A program made the translations under genes and the position numbers. Positions 16,387 to 25,623 of a stretch of DNA of 64,000 nt are shown here, in pieces; position 1 is the stretch's first letter; each line of letters opens with the position of its first letter. The stretch is from Nonomuraea montanisoli (GTDB lineage Bacteria; Actinomycetota; Actinomycetes; Streptosporangiales; Streptosporangiaceae), in the NCBI RefSeq assembly GCF_013363975.1, contig NZ_JABWGN010000003.1, forward strand, positions 248,001 through 312,000, read 5' to 3'. The notes under the pieces were generated by a model, which did not search any database, was not told the origin of the DNA, and saw only the letters and a program-made list of their open reading frames with translations.

Positions 16387-17520
16387 ATGGCCGAGGAGAT
16401 GCGGACGTCGACCCGTGACCTGCGTGCCCTCCACGACCGGGTGACCGCGTGGCTGGCCGGCCGCACCGGCGGCCCGGTGGAGGTGTCGGAGCTGTCGCGG
16501 CCCTCGGCGAACGGCATGTCCAGCGAGACGCTGTTCTTCACCGCCTCCTGGGCGGGAGAGCGGCCGGTGCGCTGCGTGGCGCGGCTGGCCCCGGCGGCCG
16601 AGGCGGTGCCCGTCTTCCCCCGCTACGACCTGGAGGCCCAGTTCGAGGTGATGCGGCTGGCCCGGGAGAGGGCGGGGGTTCCGGCGCCGAGGGCGCTGTG
16701 GTTCGAGCCGGACCCGGGGGCGCTGGGCACGCCGTTCTTCGTCATGGAGCGGGAGGACGGGGACGTGCCGCCGGACGTCATGCCGTACACGTTCGAGGGC
16801 TGGCTGCTCGACGCACCGCCGGGGAGGCGGCGGACGCTCCAGGACGCGAGCGTGGGACTGCTGGCCGCGCTGCACGACACCCCGTTCACGGGGGAGGAAC
16901 TGTCGCCCCTCTCACGGCGGGGCCCGGCTCTGCCGGACGACGGACCTCAGCCGCACGGCTCGCCCGGTTCCTCCTACGGCGGGAGGGGCGGGCTGCGGGC
17001 GCACGTGGACGCGCAGCGCGCCTACTACGCGTGGGCGCACGGGGACCACCCGATCCCGCTGCTGGAGCGCGCCTTCGGCTGGCTGGAGGCGCACTGGCCG
17101 GACGACCCCGGACCCGACGTGCTGACGTGGGGCGACGCCCGGATCGGCAACGTGATGTACCGGGACTTCCGGCCGGTCGCGGTGCTGGACTGGGAGATGG
17201 CCGCGGTGGGGCCGCGGGAGCTCGACCTGGCGTGGATGGTCTTCCTGCACCGGTTCTTCCAGGACCTCACGGAGGCCATGGGCCTGCCTGGGCTGCCGGA
17301 CTTCATGCGCCGGGACGACGTCTGCCGGACGTACCAGGACCTCACGGGTCATCCGCCCGCGAACATGGACTTCCACCTCACGTACGCGGCGCTCAGACAT
17401 GGGGTGATCATGGCGAGGGTGTGGCGGCGACGGATCCACTTCGGCGAACAGGCCATGCCGGACGACCCCGACGACCTCGTCCTGCACCGCGCGACGTTGG
17501 AACGCATGATCGCGGACTGA
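16387..17520 (+). CDS. APH-like phosphotransferase family protein
   Basis: The 377-residue protein is of the aminoglycoside phosphotransferase/choline kinase fold. The catalytic loop is TWGDARIGNVMY (aspartate and asparagine of the HxDxxxxN block) and the metal site is VLDWEMAAVGPRELD. Actinobacterial members near fatty-acid genes resemble the ACAD10/11 kinase domain, which phosphorylates hydroxyacyl-CoA; drug resistance is not implied. The start has GGAGGAGACCGCC ahead of ATG. It is divergent from the NYN gene. Confidence 0.8.
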   Translation: MAEEMRTSTRDLRALHDRVTAWLAGRTGGPVEVSELSRPSANGMSSETLFFTASWAGERPVRCVARLAPAAEAVPVFPRYDLEAQFEVMRLARERAGVPAPRALWFEPDPGALGTPFFVMEREDGDVPPDVMPYTFEGWLLDAPPGRRRTLQDASVGLLAALHDTPFTGEELSPLSRRGPALPDDGPQPHGSPGSSYGGRGGLRAHVDAQRAYYAWAHGDHPIPLLERAFGWLEAHWPDDPGPDVLTWGDARIGNVMYRDFRPVAVLDWEMAAVGPRELDLAWMVFLHRFFQDLTEAMGLPGLPDFMRRDDVCRTYQDLTGHPPANMDFHLTYAALRHGVIMARVWRRRIHFGEQAMPDDPDDLVLHRATLERMIAD

Positions 17521-17581
17521 CCCGTGTCACCGGCCGTCCACCGCTCCTCCGTACCCCTGAGCAGCCGTTCGACGGCTCATT

Positions 17582-18238
17582 TCAGCTCGCGGAGCCCGCG
17601 TCGTGGACGATCAGGGCGATCTGCACCCGGTTGTTCAGCCCCAGCTTGGTGAGGATGCGCGAGACGTGCGCCTTGACCGTGGCGACGCTCATGTAGAGAT
17701 CGGAGCCGATCTCGGCGTTGGACCGGCCCTGGCCGACGACCACCGCCACCTCCCGCTCGCGCTCGCTCAGCCGGTCGAGCAGGGCGCGGGCGCGACCGGA
17801 GCGGCTTTCCGTCCCGCCGCCCGACACGTGGCTGATGAGCTGCCGGGTGACGACCGGCGACAGGATGGGCTCGCCGGCGGCCACCTTCCTGATGGCCCCG
17901 ACCAGCTCGGCGGGCGCGATGTCCTTCAACAGGAACCCCGCCGCGCCGGCCCGCAGCGCCCGGAGCACCTGCGCGTCGGCGTGGAACGTGGTCAGGACCA
18001 CCACCTCGGGCGGCTCCTTCGCCGCGCGCAGCGCCTCGGTGGCGGTGAGCCCGTCGACGTCCGGCATGCGGATGTCCATGAGGACGACGTCGGGACGGTG
18101 CTCGGCGACCATCGGCGGCACCTGTGACCCGTCACCCGCCTCGCCCACGATCTCGATGTCGTCGGCGCCGCCGAGGATCATCGCCAGACCGGCCCGGACG
18201 AGCGGGTCGTCGTCCACGATGAGCACCTTGATCGTCAT
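17582..18238 (-). CDS. NarL/LuxR-type response regulator
   Basis: A 218-residue regulator: receiver domain with DDD at 9-11, phosphorylation site Asp55 in LMDIRMPD, and C-terminal LuxR helix-turn-helix (LSEREREVAVVVGQG and NAEIGSDLYMSVATVKAHVSRIL). ATG 18238 starts at the receiver strand; longer forms are possible. It follows the histidine kinase gene by 76 bases and is its likely partner. Confidence 0.93.
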   Translation of the reverse strand: MTIKVLIVDDDPLVRAGLAMILGGADDIEIVGEAGDGSQVPPMVAEHRPDVVLMDIRMPDVDGLTATEALRAAKEPPEVVVLTTFHADAQVLRALRAGAAGFLLKDIAPAELVGAIRKVAAGEPILSPVVTRQLISHVSGGGTESRSGRARALLDRLSEREREVAVVVGQGRSNAEIGSDLYMSVATVKAHVSRILTKLGLNNRVQIALIVHDAGSAS

Positions 18239-18314
18239 GCCGTCCACCGTAACCACCCTCCGCCACCGACCTCCGCGCACCCCGTCCGACCATGCCCCAC
18301 CGCACCCGACGGGA

Positions 18315-19625
18315 TCACGGTGTCCATGGCAACCAGGCGTGCAGGCGGAAGTCCCCTCCCGCCGCCGGGCCGAAGTCGAGGCGGCCGCCCGCGAGCTCGA
18401 CCCGTTCGGTGAGCCCGATGAGCCCCGCCCCCGCGCCCGGGATGCGCGGGCTCTGCCTGGCCCACACCGCGTTGCGCACCTCGACCGTCACCCCGTCGCC
18501 CGGACGTCCCGCGACGGTCACCGACACCGGCGCCCCACCCCCGTGCTTGCGCGCGTTGGTGAGGGCCTCCTGGACGACGCGGTAGACGGTACGGCCGAGA
18601 CCGTCGGACACCACCGCCTCATCTGCCGCCTCACCCGTGGCGTCGCCAGAGGTGTCGCCGGGACTTCCGCCGCCGCCATCGGCGTCGCTCTCGCCGGGAT
18701 CACCGCCGGGGCCGCCCCGCGTCCCCGTCCCCCCGAATCCGTCCATCGTGAAGGACACCTTCATGCCCGCCTGCCGGCACTCCTCGACGAGGGAGCGCAG
18801 GTCGGCCAGCGTGGGCTGGGGCCGGGCCGGGACCGGGCCGTTCTCGTCGCCGGAGGACGACGGGTGGCGCAGCACCCCGATCACCTCGCGCAGATCCTGG
18901 AGCGCCTGGTGCGCGCTGTGCCGGATGGCGCCCGCCGCCCTGGAGACCTCCTCCGGCGGCGCGCCGGGCCGGAACTCCAGCGCCCCCGCGTGCAGGCTCA
19001 GCATGGAGATGCGGTGGGCCAGCACGTCGTGCATCTCCCGGGCGATCCGCTCGCGTTCGAGCCGCTTGGCCTCCTCGGCCGCGATGACCGCGCGCTGCCG
19101 TAACGACCAGACGAGCTGCCGCCGGGCCCGGATCACCACGCCCCACGCGAACACGGTCAGCAGGATCGCCACGCTGAGCGTCATCGTGCCGGTCGGCCCC
19201 AGGTCGGGGTCGGGGTGCAGCATCACGTACGGGCCCAGCGTCAGCATGGCGAACGCGGCCACCGCCCCCGCCACCTTGAACGGCCGGTGCACCGCCACCG
19301 TGAACAGGCCCACCACCGCCGCCCCGCCCACCATCAGCAGGAACGTCGACAACAGCGTGGTGACCAGCGCGAACCACACCGGCCATCGGCGGCGCAGCCA
19401 CACGGCCACGCAGGCCAGCACCCCGGCGACCTGCTCGATCACTATGAGCGGTCCCGGCAGGCCCTCCAGCTCCGGCGCGGTCAGGAGCGTGATGCCGCAC
19501 GCGGCCAGGAACATCGTGATGTCGACGATCCAGTCGCGGGTGGAGCGCCGCACCGGCCGCCCGGCGGAGCCGTCGCCCAGCAGGACGGACGGCAGGGCCC
19601 AGCGGTACTCGTCGTGGTCGCTCAC
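18315..19625 (-). CDS. Membrane histidine kinase (HisKA_3 type)
   Basis: The 436-residue kinase has four to five membrane helices in its first half with almost no extracellular loop, then REMHDVLAHRISMLSLHAGA (phosphoacceptor His near residue 200) and a HATPase domain (ALTNARKHGGGAPV, GAGLIGLTERVELAGG). A Gly/Asp-rich insert (TRGGPGGDPGESDADGGGG) lies within the catalytic half. Such intramembrane-sensing kinases pair with NarL-type regulators, and one follows directly. GTG 19625 has GGGACAT just upstream. Confidence 0.92.
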   Translation of the reverse strand: MSDHDEYRWALPSVLLGDGSAGRPVRRSTRDWIVDITMFLAACGITLLTAPELEGLPGPLIVIEQVAGVLACVAVWLRRRWPVWFALVTTLLSTFLLMVGGAAVVGLFTVAVHRPFKVAGAVAAFAMLTLGPYVMLHPDPDLGPTGTMTLSVAILLTVFAWGVVIRARRQLVWSLRQRAVIAAEEAKRLERERIAREMHDVLAHRISMLSLHAGALEFRPGAPPEEVSRAAGAIRHSAHQALQDLREVIGVLRHPSSSGDENGPVPARPQPTLADLRSLVEECRQAGMKVSFTMDGFGGTGTRGGPGGDPGESDADGGGGSPGDTSGDATGEAADEAVVSDGLGRTVYRVVQEALTNARKHGGGAPVSVTVAGRPGDGVTVEVRNAVWARQSPRIPGAGAGLIGLTERVELAGGRLDFGPAAGGDFRLHAWLPWTP

Positions 19626-19723
19626 ATGTCCCGAGGTTAGGGGTTCGCGGGGCGGGCGGACAGCGACCAAAGTCGATACACCGAGCGACCTCCGGCGGAC
19701 GCGCCGGAGTCACCGCCGGTGTC

Positions 19724-20347
19724 ATGGTCGGGGGCATGGAACGTCACGACGAGCCCCCGGCCTCCCGGCCTTCCCCTCGACGGGGAGCGCCCCCACTCCC
19801 CCGTCCTGATCCGGCCCTCCGGAGCGGCATGCGCGCCCCTGACGCGGGCGACGGTGCGGGCGGTGTGGCGTTGAGGCCGCCGCGTCATCAGGCCGACCCG
19901 CGCGCGGTCGCGTGGTGGACGGCACAGGCGCTGATCCTGGCCGTCCCGGTGGCGGGCGCGGCCGTGGCGGCGTACTGGCTGTTCACGGGGCACCCGGTGT
20001 GGCTGGGCGTGCTGGTGGCGGGGTTCGCGGTCTGCTGCCTGGCGCTGGCGCTCGCCGGTCCGCGGGCGTCGTACCGGGTGGAGCGCTGGGAGGTGACGGA
20101 CGACGCCGTGTACACGCGCAAGGGCTGGCTGACCCACACCTGGCGGGTGGCGCCGATGTCGCGCATCCAGACGGTCGACACCGCGCGGGGGCCGGTGCAG
20201 CGGCTGTTCGGGCTGGCGGACGTGACGGTGACCACGGCCTCGGCCGCCGGGCCGATCACGATCGAAGGGCTGGACCACGAGCTGGCCGCCGAGCTGGCGG
20301 CCAGGCTGACGGCGATCACGCAGGCCACGCCCGGGGACGCGACATGA
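19724..20347 (+). CDS. Membrane PH-domain protein (YdbS-like)
   Basis: About 207 residues: a variable proline/arginine-rich N-terminus, two membrane helices (VAWWTAQALILAVPVAGAAV and the next) and one bacterial PH domain (bPH_2) containing YTRKGWLTHTWRVAPMSRIQ and LFGLADVTVTTAS. In Bacillus the YdbS/YdbT pair has this composition. The start is uncertain: ATG 19724 or 19736. It overlaps the next gene by 4 bases and is divergent from the histidine kinase. Confidence 0.8.
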   Translation: MVGGMERHDEPPASRPSPRRGAPPLPRPDPALRSGMRAPDAGDGAGGVALRPPRHQADPRAVAWWTAQALILAVPVAGAAVAAYWLFTGHPVWLGVLVAGFAVCCLALALAGPRASYRVERWEVTDDAVYTRKGWLTHTWRVAPMSRIQTVDTARGPVQRLFGLADVTVTTASAAGPITIEGLDHELAAELAARLTAITQATPGDAT

Positions 20348-22284
20348 GCTGGCGCCGGCTGACCCGGCGGAGCCTGGCGGTGTCCGCGGTGCTGTCGCTG
20401 GGGGTCGTGGTCCCGGTGGACGTGGTGGTGGTGCGCGTGCTGCGCGGGCTCGACTGGACGTGGGGGGCGATCGCGGCCGTCGCGGCCGTGGGCGCGGCGC
20501 TCATCGTGGCGGGCGTCGTGGCGTACGACGTGACGCGGCTGCGCGTGACCCGCTGGCGGCTCACCCGCGAGCGCCTGGAGCTGCGCTCCGGCGTGGTGTC
20601 CCGGCAGCACCGGTCGGTGCCGCGCGACCGGATCCGCAGCGTGGACCTGCGCGCCGATCTGGTACGGCGGGCGTTCGGGCTGACCGTCGTGAAGATCGGT
20701 ACGGGCGGCCATGGGGACGAGAGCGCCGAGCTGACCCTGGACCCGCTGCCGGTCGCCGAGGCCGAGGCCCTGCGCCGCGTCCTCCTGTCGGACGCTCCGG
20801 CCGACGCCTTCCTCGCGGAGGATCCTGTCGTCGCGGGCGCGCCGAGCCGAGGGGACGAGCCGGTCCCGGGAAGCGAGACCTCACGGGGAAGCGGCACTTC
20901 CCGGGTAGACGAGGCATTCCTGGGCAGTGGGCGTTCCCGGGAGACCGAGGCGTCCCGGAGGAACGGTCCTGCTCAACGGGACGAGGCTGCTTCCGGACAT
21001 CGACCTGCTCGGGGAGACGAGCCTCTGGGAGCGGCGCGCGCGGTCGAGGTGGTGGCGCGGCTGCGGTGGCCGTGGGTCCGGTACGCGCCGCTGACCGTGT
21101 GGTCGTTCGCCGGTGCGGCGCTGGTGCTCGGCGCGCTCTACAAGCCGTTGGACGCGCTCGGGGTGGAGGTGTTCTCGGGCGAGACGGCGGCCCTCGTGTG
21201 GGGCTGGCTGACGGAGCGGCCCTGGGTGACGATCCCGGTGGTGGTCGCGGGCAACGTGGTGGCCGGTGTGACGGGGGCCGTCCTGCTCTTCGTGGAGTCC
21301 TGGGGCGGTTACCGCCTGGAACGCGAGCCCGGCCGCCCCGCAGCGCCCGCGGACGCCGGACCGGACACGGATTCGTCACCGGCCACGCCGCACGCCGCGC
21401 GACCGCACGGACGCCCGGCGGGATCGCACGAGGGACCGGCACCGCGGGATGGGCGGTGGCGGGTGCGGCGCGGGTTGCTGACCAGCCGCTCCCTCAGCTT
21501 GGACGAATTGCGGCTGCGCGGCGTGGAACTCCGCGAGCCGCTGCTGCTCAGGCTGGGCGGCGGCGCGCGCGTCAAGGCGGTGGCCACCGGGCTCGGCAAG
21601 GCGCAGGAGGGCGAGACCGAGGACGTGGCGGCGCTGACCCCGCCCCTCCCCCGGGCCGAAGCCGCGCGCATCGCGGCGCGGGTCGCGGGCGAGCGCCTGC
21701 CCGAACCGGTGCCGCATCCGGCGGCGGCGCGGCGCAGGCGCGTGCGGCGGGCGCTGATCGCCGCCGTCGCCCCCGCGGTGGCGCTCGCGGCGACGGCCAC
21801 GTGGATCCGGAACGGCGGTGCGGAGGCGTGGACCCGGGGCGGCGGGCCGGGCGCGTGGGCACGGACCGACGACGTGCGGGCGTGGATCCGGGACGGCGCG
21901 CTGGAGGCGTGGGTATGGGGGGCGGCGGCTGCGGTGCTGCTCCTGGTGCTGCCGCTCGCGCTCCTGGCGGCCCTGGCCGGGTACCGGAGCCTGGGGCACG
22001 GGCTGGGCGGGCGTCACCTGGTGTCCCGGTCCGGTGCGGTGGTCCGGCGTACCGTCGCGCTCGACCGTGGCGGCATCGTCGGCTGGACGATCACCCAGTC
22101 GTACGTCCAGCGCCGCGCCGGGCTGCTGACGGTCTCGGCCACGACGGCCGCCGGGGACGGTCATTACGACGTGCTGGACGTGGGCGGCGACACCGGTCTG
22201 GAGCTGGCGGCACACGCCGTGCCCGGACTGCTCGACCCGTTCCTGGTCCGTCGCGGCCCTCGCACGGGGACCGGTCGAGGATGA
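20344..22284 (+). CDS. Large membrane protein with three PH domains (YdbT-like)
   Basis: The 646-residue protein repeats the unit membrane helix pair plus bPH_2 domain three times, seen at RLELRSGVVSRQHRSVPRDR, WRVRRGLLTSRSLSLDELRL and GRHLVSRSGAVVRRTVALDR. Between the first and second domains lies an unusual charged repeat region (SRGDEP, SRGSGTSR, GSGRSRETEASR) that looks disordered. YdbT is linked to membrane stress and antimicrobial tolerance in Bacillus; the role here is inferred. It is the partner of the upstream one-domain protein. Confidence 0.82.
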   Translation: MSWRRLTRRSLAVSAVLSLGVVVPVDVVVVRVLRGLDWTWGAIAAVAAVGAALIVAGVVAYDVTRLRVTRWRLTRERLELRSGVVSRQHRSVPRDRIRSVDLRADLVRRAFGLTVVKIGTGGHGDESAELTLDPLPVAEAEALRRVLLSDAPADAFLAEDPVVAGAPSRGDEPVPGSETSRGSGTSRVDEAFLGSGRSRETEASRRNGPAQRDEAASGHRPARGDEPLGAARAVEVVARLRWPWVRYAPLTVWSFAGAALVLGALYKPLDALGVEVFSGETAALVWGWLTERPWVTIPVVVAGNVVAGVTGAVLLFVESWGGYRLEREPGRPAAPADAGPDTDSSPATPHAARPHGRPAGSHEGPAPRDGRWRVRRGLLTSRSLSLDELRLRGVELREPLLLRLGGGARVKAVATGLGKAQEGETEDVAALTPPLPRAEAARIAARVAGERLPEPVPHPAAARRRRVRRALIAAVAPAVALAATATWIRNGGAEAWTRGGGPGAWARTDDVRAWIRDGALEAWVWGAAAAVLLLVLPLALLAALAGYRSLGHGLGGRHLVSRSGAVVRRTVALDRGGIVGWTITQSYVQRRAGLLTVSATTAAGDGHYDVLDVGGDTGLELAAHAVPGLLDPFLVRRGPRTGTGRG

Positions 22285-22374
22285 CCGTGGGCCGCTCACA
22301 CGCGAGATGACCCGACGTAGGTGGTATGCGGCCCGCGCAGGATGACCCCGGAGTCGCATGCGTGCGCCGAAGGA

Positions 22375-22422
22375 GCCTCGCGCGCGCGGGCCCGGCTCCC
22401 AACGGGCGGGCGCGCGCGAGGC
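22375..22422. terminator. Strong hairpin between convergent genes
   Basis: GCCTCGCGCGCG (22375-22386) pairs perfectly with CGCGCGCGAGGC (22411-22422), with further pairing possible inside. It lies in the 348-base gap (22285-22632) between the PH-domain gene and the convergent response regulator; the rest of that gap shows no gene. Confidence 0.65.
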
Positions 22423-22632
22423 GGTGAGTCGCGGGATCCCCCACGGCTTGCCCGCGCCCCTGTCACGGTCAAGCGAGATCACGCGGCTCGGCTGTTGCGT
22501 GATCGACGCTATTTGTCCCGCTTGCAGAGCGGTTGCAGGCTCGTAAACCTCTCGCGTCATGAGTCCGGGAACGCCCTTTCACCCGAGCGGCCGCCGCGGT
22601 CGATCTCGCGGCCGGAGCCCACGCGGCAGAGG

Positions 22633-23286
22633 TCAGCGGCCGAGGCCGGCGTCGCGGGCGCGGACGATGGCCTCGGTCCGGTCGGCGACGTGCAGCTTGG
22701 CGAAGATGTTGGAGACGTTGTTGCGCACCGTCTTCGGCGACAGGAACAGCGCCGAGGCGATCTGCGGATTGGAGCGACCGGCGGCGATCAGCGAGAGGAT
22801 CTCCCGCTCGCGCGGCGTGAGCTGCGGGAACATGCTCTCGTCCGGGGCGGGCGCCGGGGCGGAGAAGTACTCGGCCACACGGCGGGCGACCGTCGGCCCG
22901 AAGATGGCCTCCCCGTGGGCGACCGCCTGGATCGCGCGCACGATCTCCGCCTGGTTGGCGCCCTTGAGCAGGTAGCCGCGGGCCCCGGCACGCATGGCGG
23001 CGAACAGCGTGGCGTCCTCCTCCGACATCGTCAGCATGAGCACGCCGATGTGCGGGCTGTCGGCGACCACCCGCCGCGTCGCCTCGATGCCGTCGAGGTC
23101 GGGCATGGTGACGTCCATGACCACGATGTCCGGTTGGAGGGCGGCGGCTCGTTCCACCGCCTCGCGTCCGGTCGCGGCCGTGCCGACGACCTCCACGCCG
23201 GGGATCGAGCCCAGCAGCACCGCCAGCCCGTCCCGGTAGACCGGGTGGTCGTCGGCCAGCAGCACGCGGATCGGCTCATCGGACAC
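22633..23286 (-). CDS. NarL/LuxR-type response regulator
   Basis: A 217-residue regulator with receiver acidic pair at 12-13, phosphorylation site Asp58 in VMDVTMPD, and LuxR helix-turn-helix (LTPREREILSLIAAG, then FLSPKTVRNNVSNIFAKL). GTG start at 23286 overlaps the end of the histidine kinase gene by 11 bases, so it is the cognate partner and last gene of its operon. Confidence 0.94.
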   Translation of the reverse strand: MSDEPIRVLLADDHPVYRDGLAVLLGSIPGVEVVGTAATGREAVERAAALQPDIVVMDVTMPDLDGIEATRRVVADSPHIGVLMLTMSEEDATLFAAMRAGARGYLLKGANQAEIVRAIQAVAHGEAIFGPTVARRVAEYFSAPAPAPDESMFPQLTPREREILSLIAAGRSNPQIASALFLSPKTVRNNVSNIFAKLHVADRTEAIVRARDAGLGR

Positions 23287-25540
23287 CTGTCGCCTCCATA
23301 CCTGTCTCCTCCAAGCCCGCCGCCGCGACAGAAACCGAGGCCGAAGGCGAAAGCGAAGGCCGAGCCGCCGGCGTCTCCGGGATCTGCGCCAGCGGCAGTC
23401 TCGCGCGGACCAGCGTGCCGCCCTCCTCGGGACAGCTCACCTCGCAGTCGCCGCCCAGCTCCGCCGTGCGCTCGCGCAGCGACAGCATGCCGACCCCGGC
23501 GACGACGTCCGGGCCGATGCCGCGCCCGTCGTCGCGCACCAGCACCTCCAGCGCGCCCTCGCGCACGCCGAGCGTGACCTCGCAGCGTCCCGCGCCGGAG
23601 TGCCGCACCACGTTGGCCAGCGCCTCCGACACGATACGGTACGCCGCCACCTCGACCGCGGCCGGCAGCGCGGCGAGCCCGTCGCCGGACACGGCCACGT
23701 GCGGCCCGCCGGAGCGCAGGCGGTCGGCCAGTTGCTCGACGGCGCGCAGCAGGCCGAGCTCGTCGAGCGCGGGCGGGCGCAGGTCGTGGACCAGCCGGCG
23801 GACGTCGGCCAGCACGGTGGTGACCTCGGCGGCCGTCTGCTCCAGGATGCGGTCCGACTCCGCGGGCGCGGACGCGGCGAGGTTGCGGGCGGCCTCGATG
23901 CGCAGCGCCACCGCGCCCAGGCTGGGGCCGAGCCCGTCGTGCAGGTCGCGCCGCAGCCTGCGGCGCTCCTCCTCGCGGGCGAGGACGAGCCGGGCGCGGA
24001 TGCGCTGCAGGTCGGTGCTCAGCTCGCTGGCGCGCGCCGCCGCCGCGGCCTGCCGGACGAGGTCGCCGAGCAGCCGCTGGTCGCGTTCGGTGAGGTCGGC
24101 GCGGCACAGCACCAGGCGGCCGACCGCCTCGCCGCGGTAGGCGACAGGCAGCGACAGCGACGGCCCGCGCGGCGAGCCGTGCTCGACGACCGACCGCACG
24201 CCGCCGGGCCGCTCGATCTCCACCCGCACGTACGGCAGGCGGAACGCCTCCGCCACGGTCGTGGCCAGCGCGCGGAGCTGGTCGTCCGGCTCGGTGGCGA
24301 GTTCGAGGCGTTCGGCGAGCGTGGAGACCGTGGCGTACGGGTCGTCGCGCGCCCCGCGGGCCAGCCGCCGGGCCGCCCGCCACAGCCAGGTGCGCAGCGG
24401 CGCGTAGGCCACCGCCACGATCGCCATCGCGGTCAGCGCCGACTCGCGCTCCCCCAGCACGCTCCCCGCCACGGTGAACACGACGATGTCGATCACGACG
24501 GCCAGGGCCGCGAGCACGCCGTACAGGAAGGTGGCCGGCAGCAGCCGGTCGATGTCGTAGAGGCGGTACTTGGTCACCGCGACCAGCACCGCGCACGAGG
24601 TGAGCCCGAGCGCGACGCAGAGCAGCACCGCGGGCACCCCCGGCGGCGCCACGAGCGGCAGCAGCAGCACGAACATGTCCACCAGCGCCGCCCACGTCAG
24701 CCAGCGGATCTGCGCCCGCCGCTCCGGGTCCGCGGCACGGTAGCGGCGCACCATGACCGCGAACGGCACCACCAGGCTCACCGGCACCGCGGCCTGGGCC
24801 ACCGCGATCAGCGGCTGCCACACCTCGTACGGCAGGCCGACGCTGAGCAGGTCGAGGTCGAGCCGGGCGATCCCGGCGGGCAGCTCGGCCGCCCAGTGAC
24901 GGCTCAGCACGTCCATCGGCACGAGCAGCCAGACCACGGCCTGGAACGCGGTCAGGCCGAGGCTGGCCAGCGACAGCCACCGCCATCCCCGCGCCGAGGG
25001 CAGGCGGCCGTCGGGGAAGAGGAGGATCAGCAGCGGCAGCCCGACGAGCAGCAACGCTCCGAACCGGGCGTACAGCCAGTACGCCAGAGCCGCCCCCGGC
25101 GTCCCCGGGGAGCCGTAGACGGCGTGCAGCGACCAGGCGTCGGCGAAGCCGTTCAGCCCCCACAGGACCCCCGACAGCACCAGCACCCAGGCGACCGGAT
25201 GCCGGGGCAGCCGCCGCAGCAGCAGCGCGCCCGGCACCACCTGGGCCAGCCCGGCCACGGCGTACGGCCAGCTCACCTCGTCCAGGTCGGCGCCCGGCGG
25301 GACGGCGACGCCGGCGTTGACCACGTCCAGGACGGCCGTGCCGGCCGTGAGCGCGACCACGAGGAGCGCCACCGCGACCGCCACGATCACGGGCAGACGG
25401 GCGGCGCTCGCCGGCGCCCTGGACAGTCCCCGGCCGTCTGTGCCGGGCGCCCCGGCCGAGCCCCGGCCGTCTCTGCCCGGCACCCCGGCCGAGCCCCCAC
25501 CGTCCGCGGCCGGCGCCTCGACTGGTCCGGTTTTCGTCAT
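23276..25540 (-). CDS. Membrane histidine kinase with GAF and HisKA_3 domains
   Basis: The 754-residue kinase has a short Gly/Asp repeat N-terminus, about ten membrane helices (residues 35-390), a GAF-like domain (YATVSTLAERLELATEPDDQ onward), the phosphoacceptor block RRRLRRDLHDGLGPSLGAVA (His near 531) and a HATPase domain (SEALANVVRHSGAGRCEV, GVGMLSLRERTAELGGDC). Many helices suggest a membrane or small-molecule signal. The frame stays open far upstream, but ATG 25540 is where kinase-specific sequence begins; its ribosome site is weak. Confidence 0.88.
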   Translation of the reverse strand: MTKTGPVEAPAADGGGSAGVPGRDGRGSAGAPGTDGRGLSRAPASAARLPVIVAVAVALLVVALTAGTAVLDVVNAGVAVPPGADLDEVSWPYAVAGLAQVVPGALLLRRLPRHPVAWVLVLSGVLWGLNGFADAWSLHAVYGSPGTPGAALAYWLYARFGALLLVGLPLLILLFPDGRLPSARGWRWLSLASLGLTAFQAVVWLLVPMDVLSRHWAAELPAGIARLDLDLLSVGLPYEVWQPLIAVAQAAVPVSLVVPFAVMVRRYRAADPERRAQIRWLTWAALVDMFVLLLPLVAPPGVPAVLLCVALGLTSCAVLVAVTKYRLYDIDRLLPATFLYGVLAALAVVIDIVVFTVAGSVLGERESALTAMAIVAVAYAPLRTWLWRAARRLARGARDDPYATVSTLAERLELATEPDDQLRALATTVAEAFRLPYVRVEIERPGGVRSVVEHGSPRGPSLSLPVAYRGEAVGRLVLCRADLTERDQRLLGDLVRQAAAAARASELSTDLQRIRARLVLAREEERRRLRRDLHDGLGPSLGAVALRIEAARNLAASAPAESDRILEQTAAEVTTVLADVRRLVHDLRPPALDELGLLRAVEQLADRLRSGGPHVAVSGDGLAALPAAVEVAAYRIVSEALANVVRHSGAGRCEVTLGVREGALEVLVRDDGRGIGPDVVAGVGMLSLRERTAELGGDCEVSCPEEGGTLVRARLPLAQIPETPAARPSLSPSASVSVAAAGLEETGMEATGVR

Positions 25541-25571
25541 TCGAGCATTGTCGCCGGTTTTGTGTCCCGTT

Positions 25572-25596
25572 GTCCCGGGACACGATGTCCCGGGAC
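25572..25596. promoter_or_regulatory. Perfect 11-bp inverted repeat upstream of the histidine kinase
   Basis: GTCCCGGGACA (25572-25582) and TGTCCCGGGAC (25586-25596) are separated by three bases; each arm is itself built on the palindrome GTCCCGGGAC. Lying between the stop of the membrane-protein gene and the kinase start, it could be a terminator for the first or an operator for the second. The GGGAC/GTCCC halves recall DosR boxes, but the spacing is one base too long. Confidence 0.6.
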
Positions 25597-25623
25597 TGCG
25601 GGGCCGCGGCCCCTCCCCGACGG

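Noticed and set aside
16387..17520. Aminoglycoside resistance gene
   Set aside because: The fold is shared by many kinases, and the residues and context fit the hydroxyacyl-CoA kinase-like group rather than a resistance enzyme.
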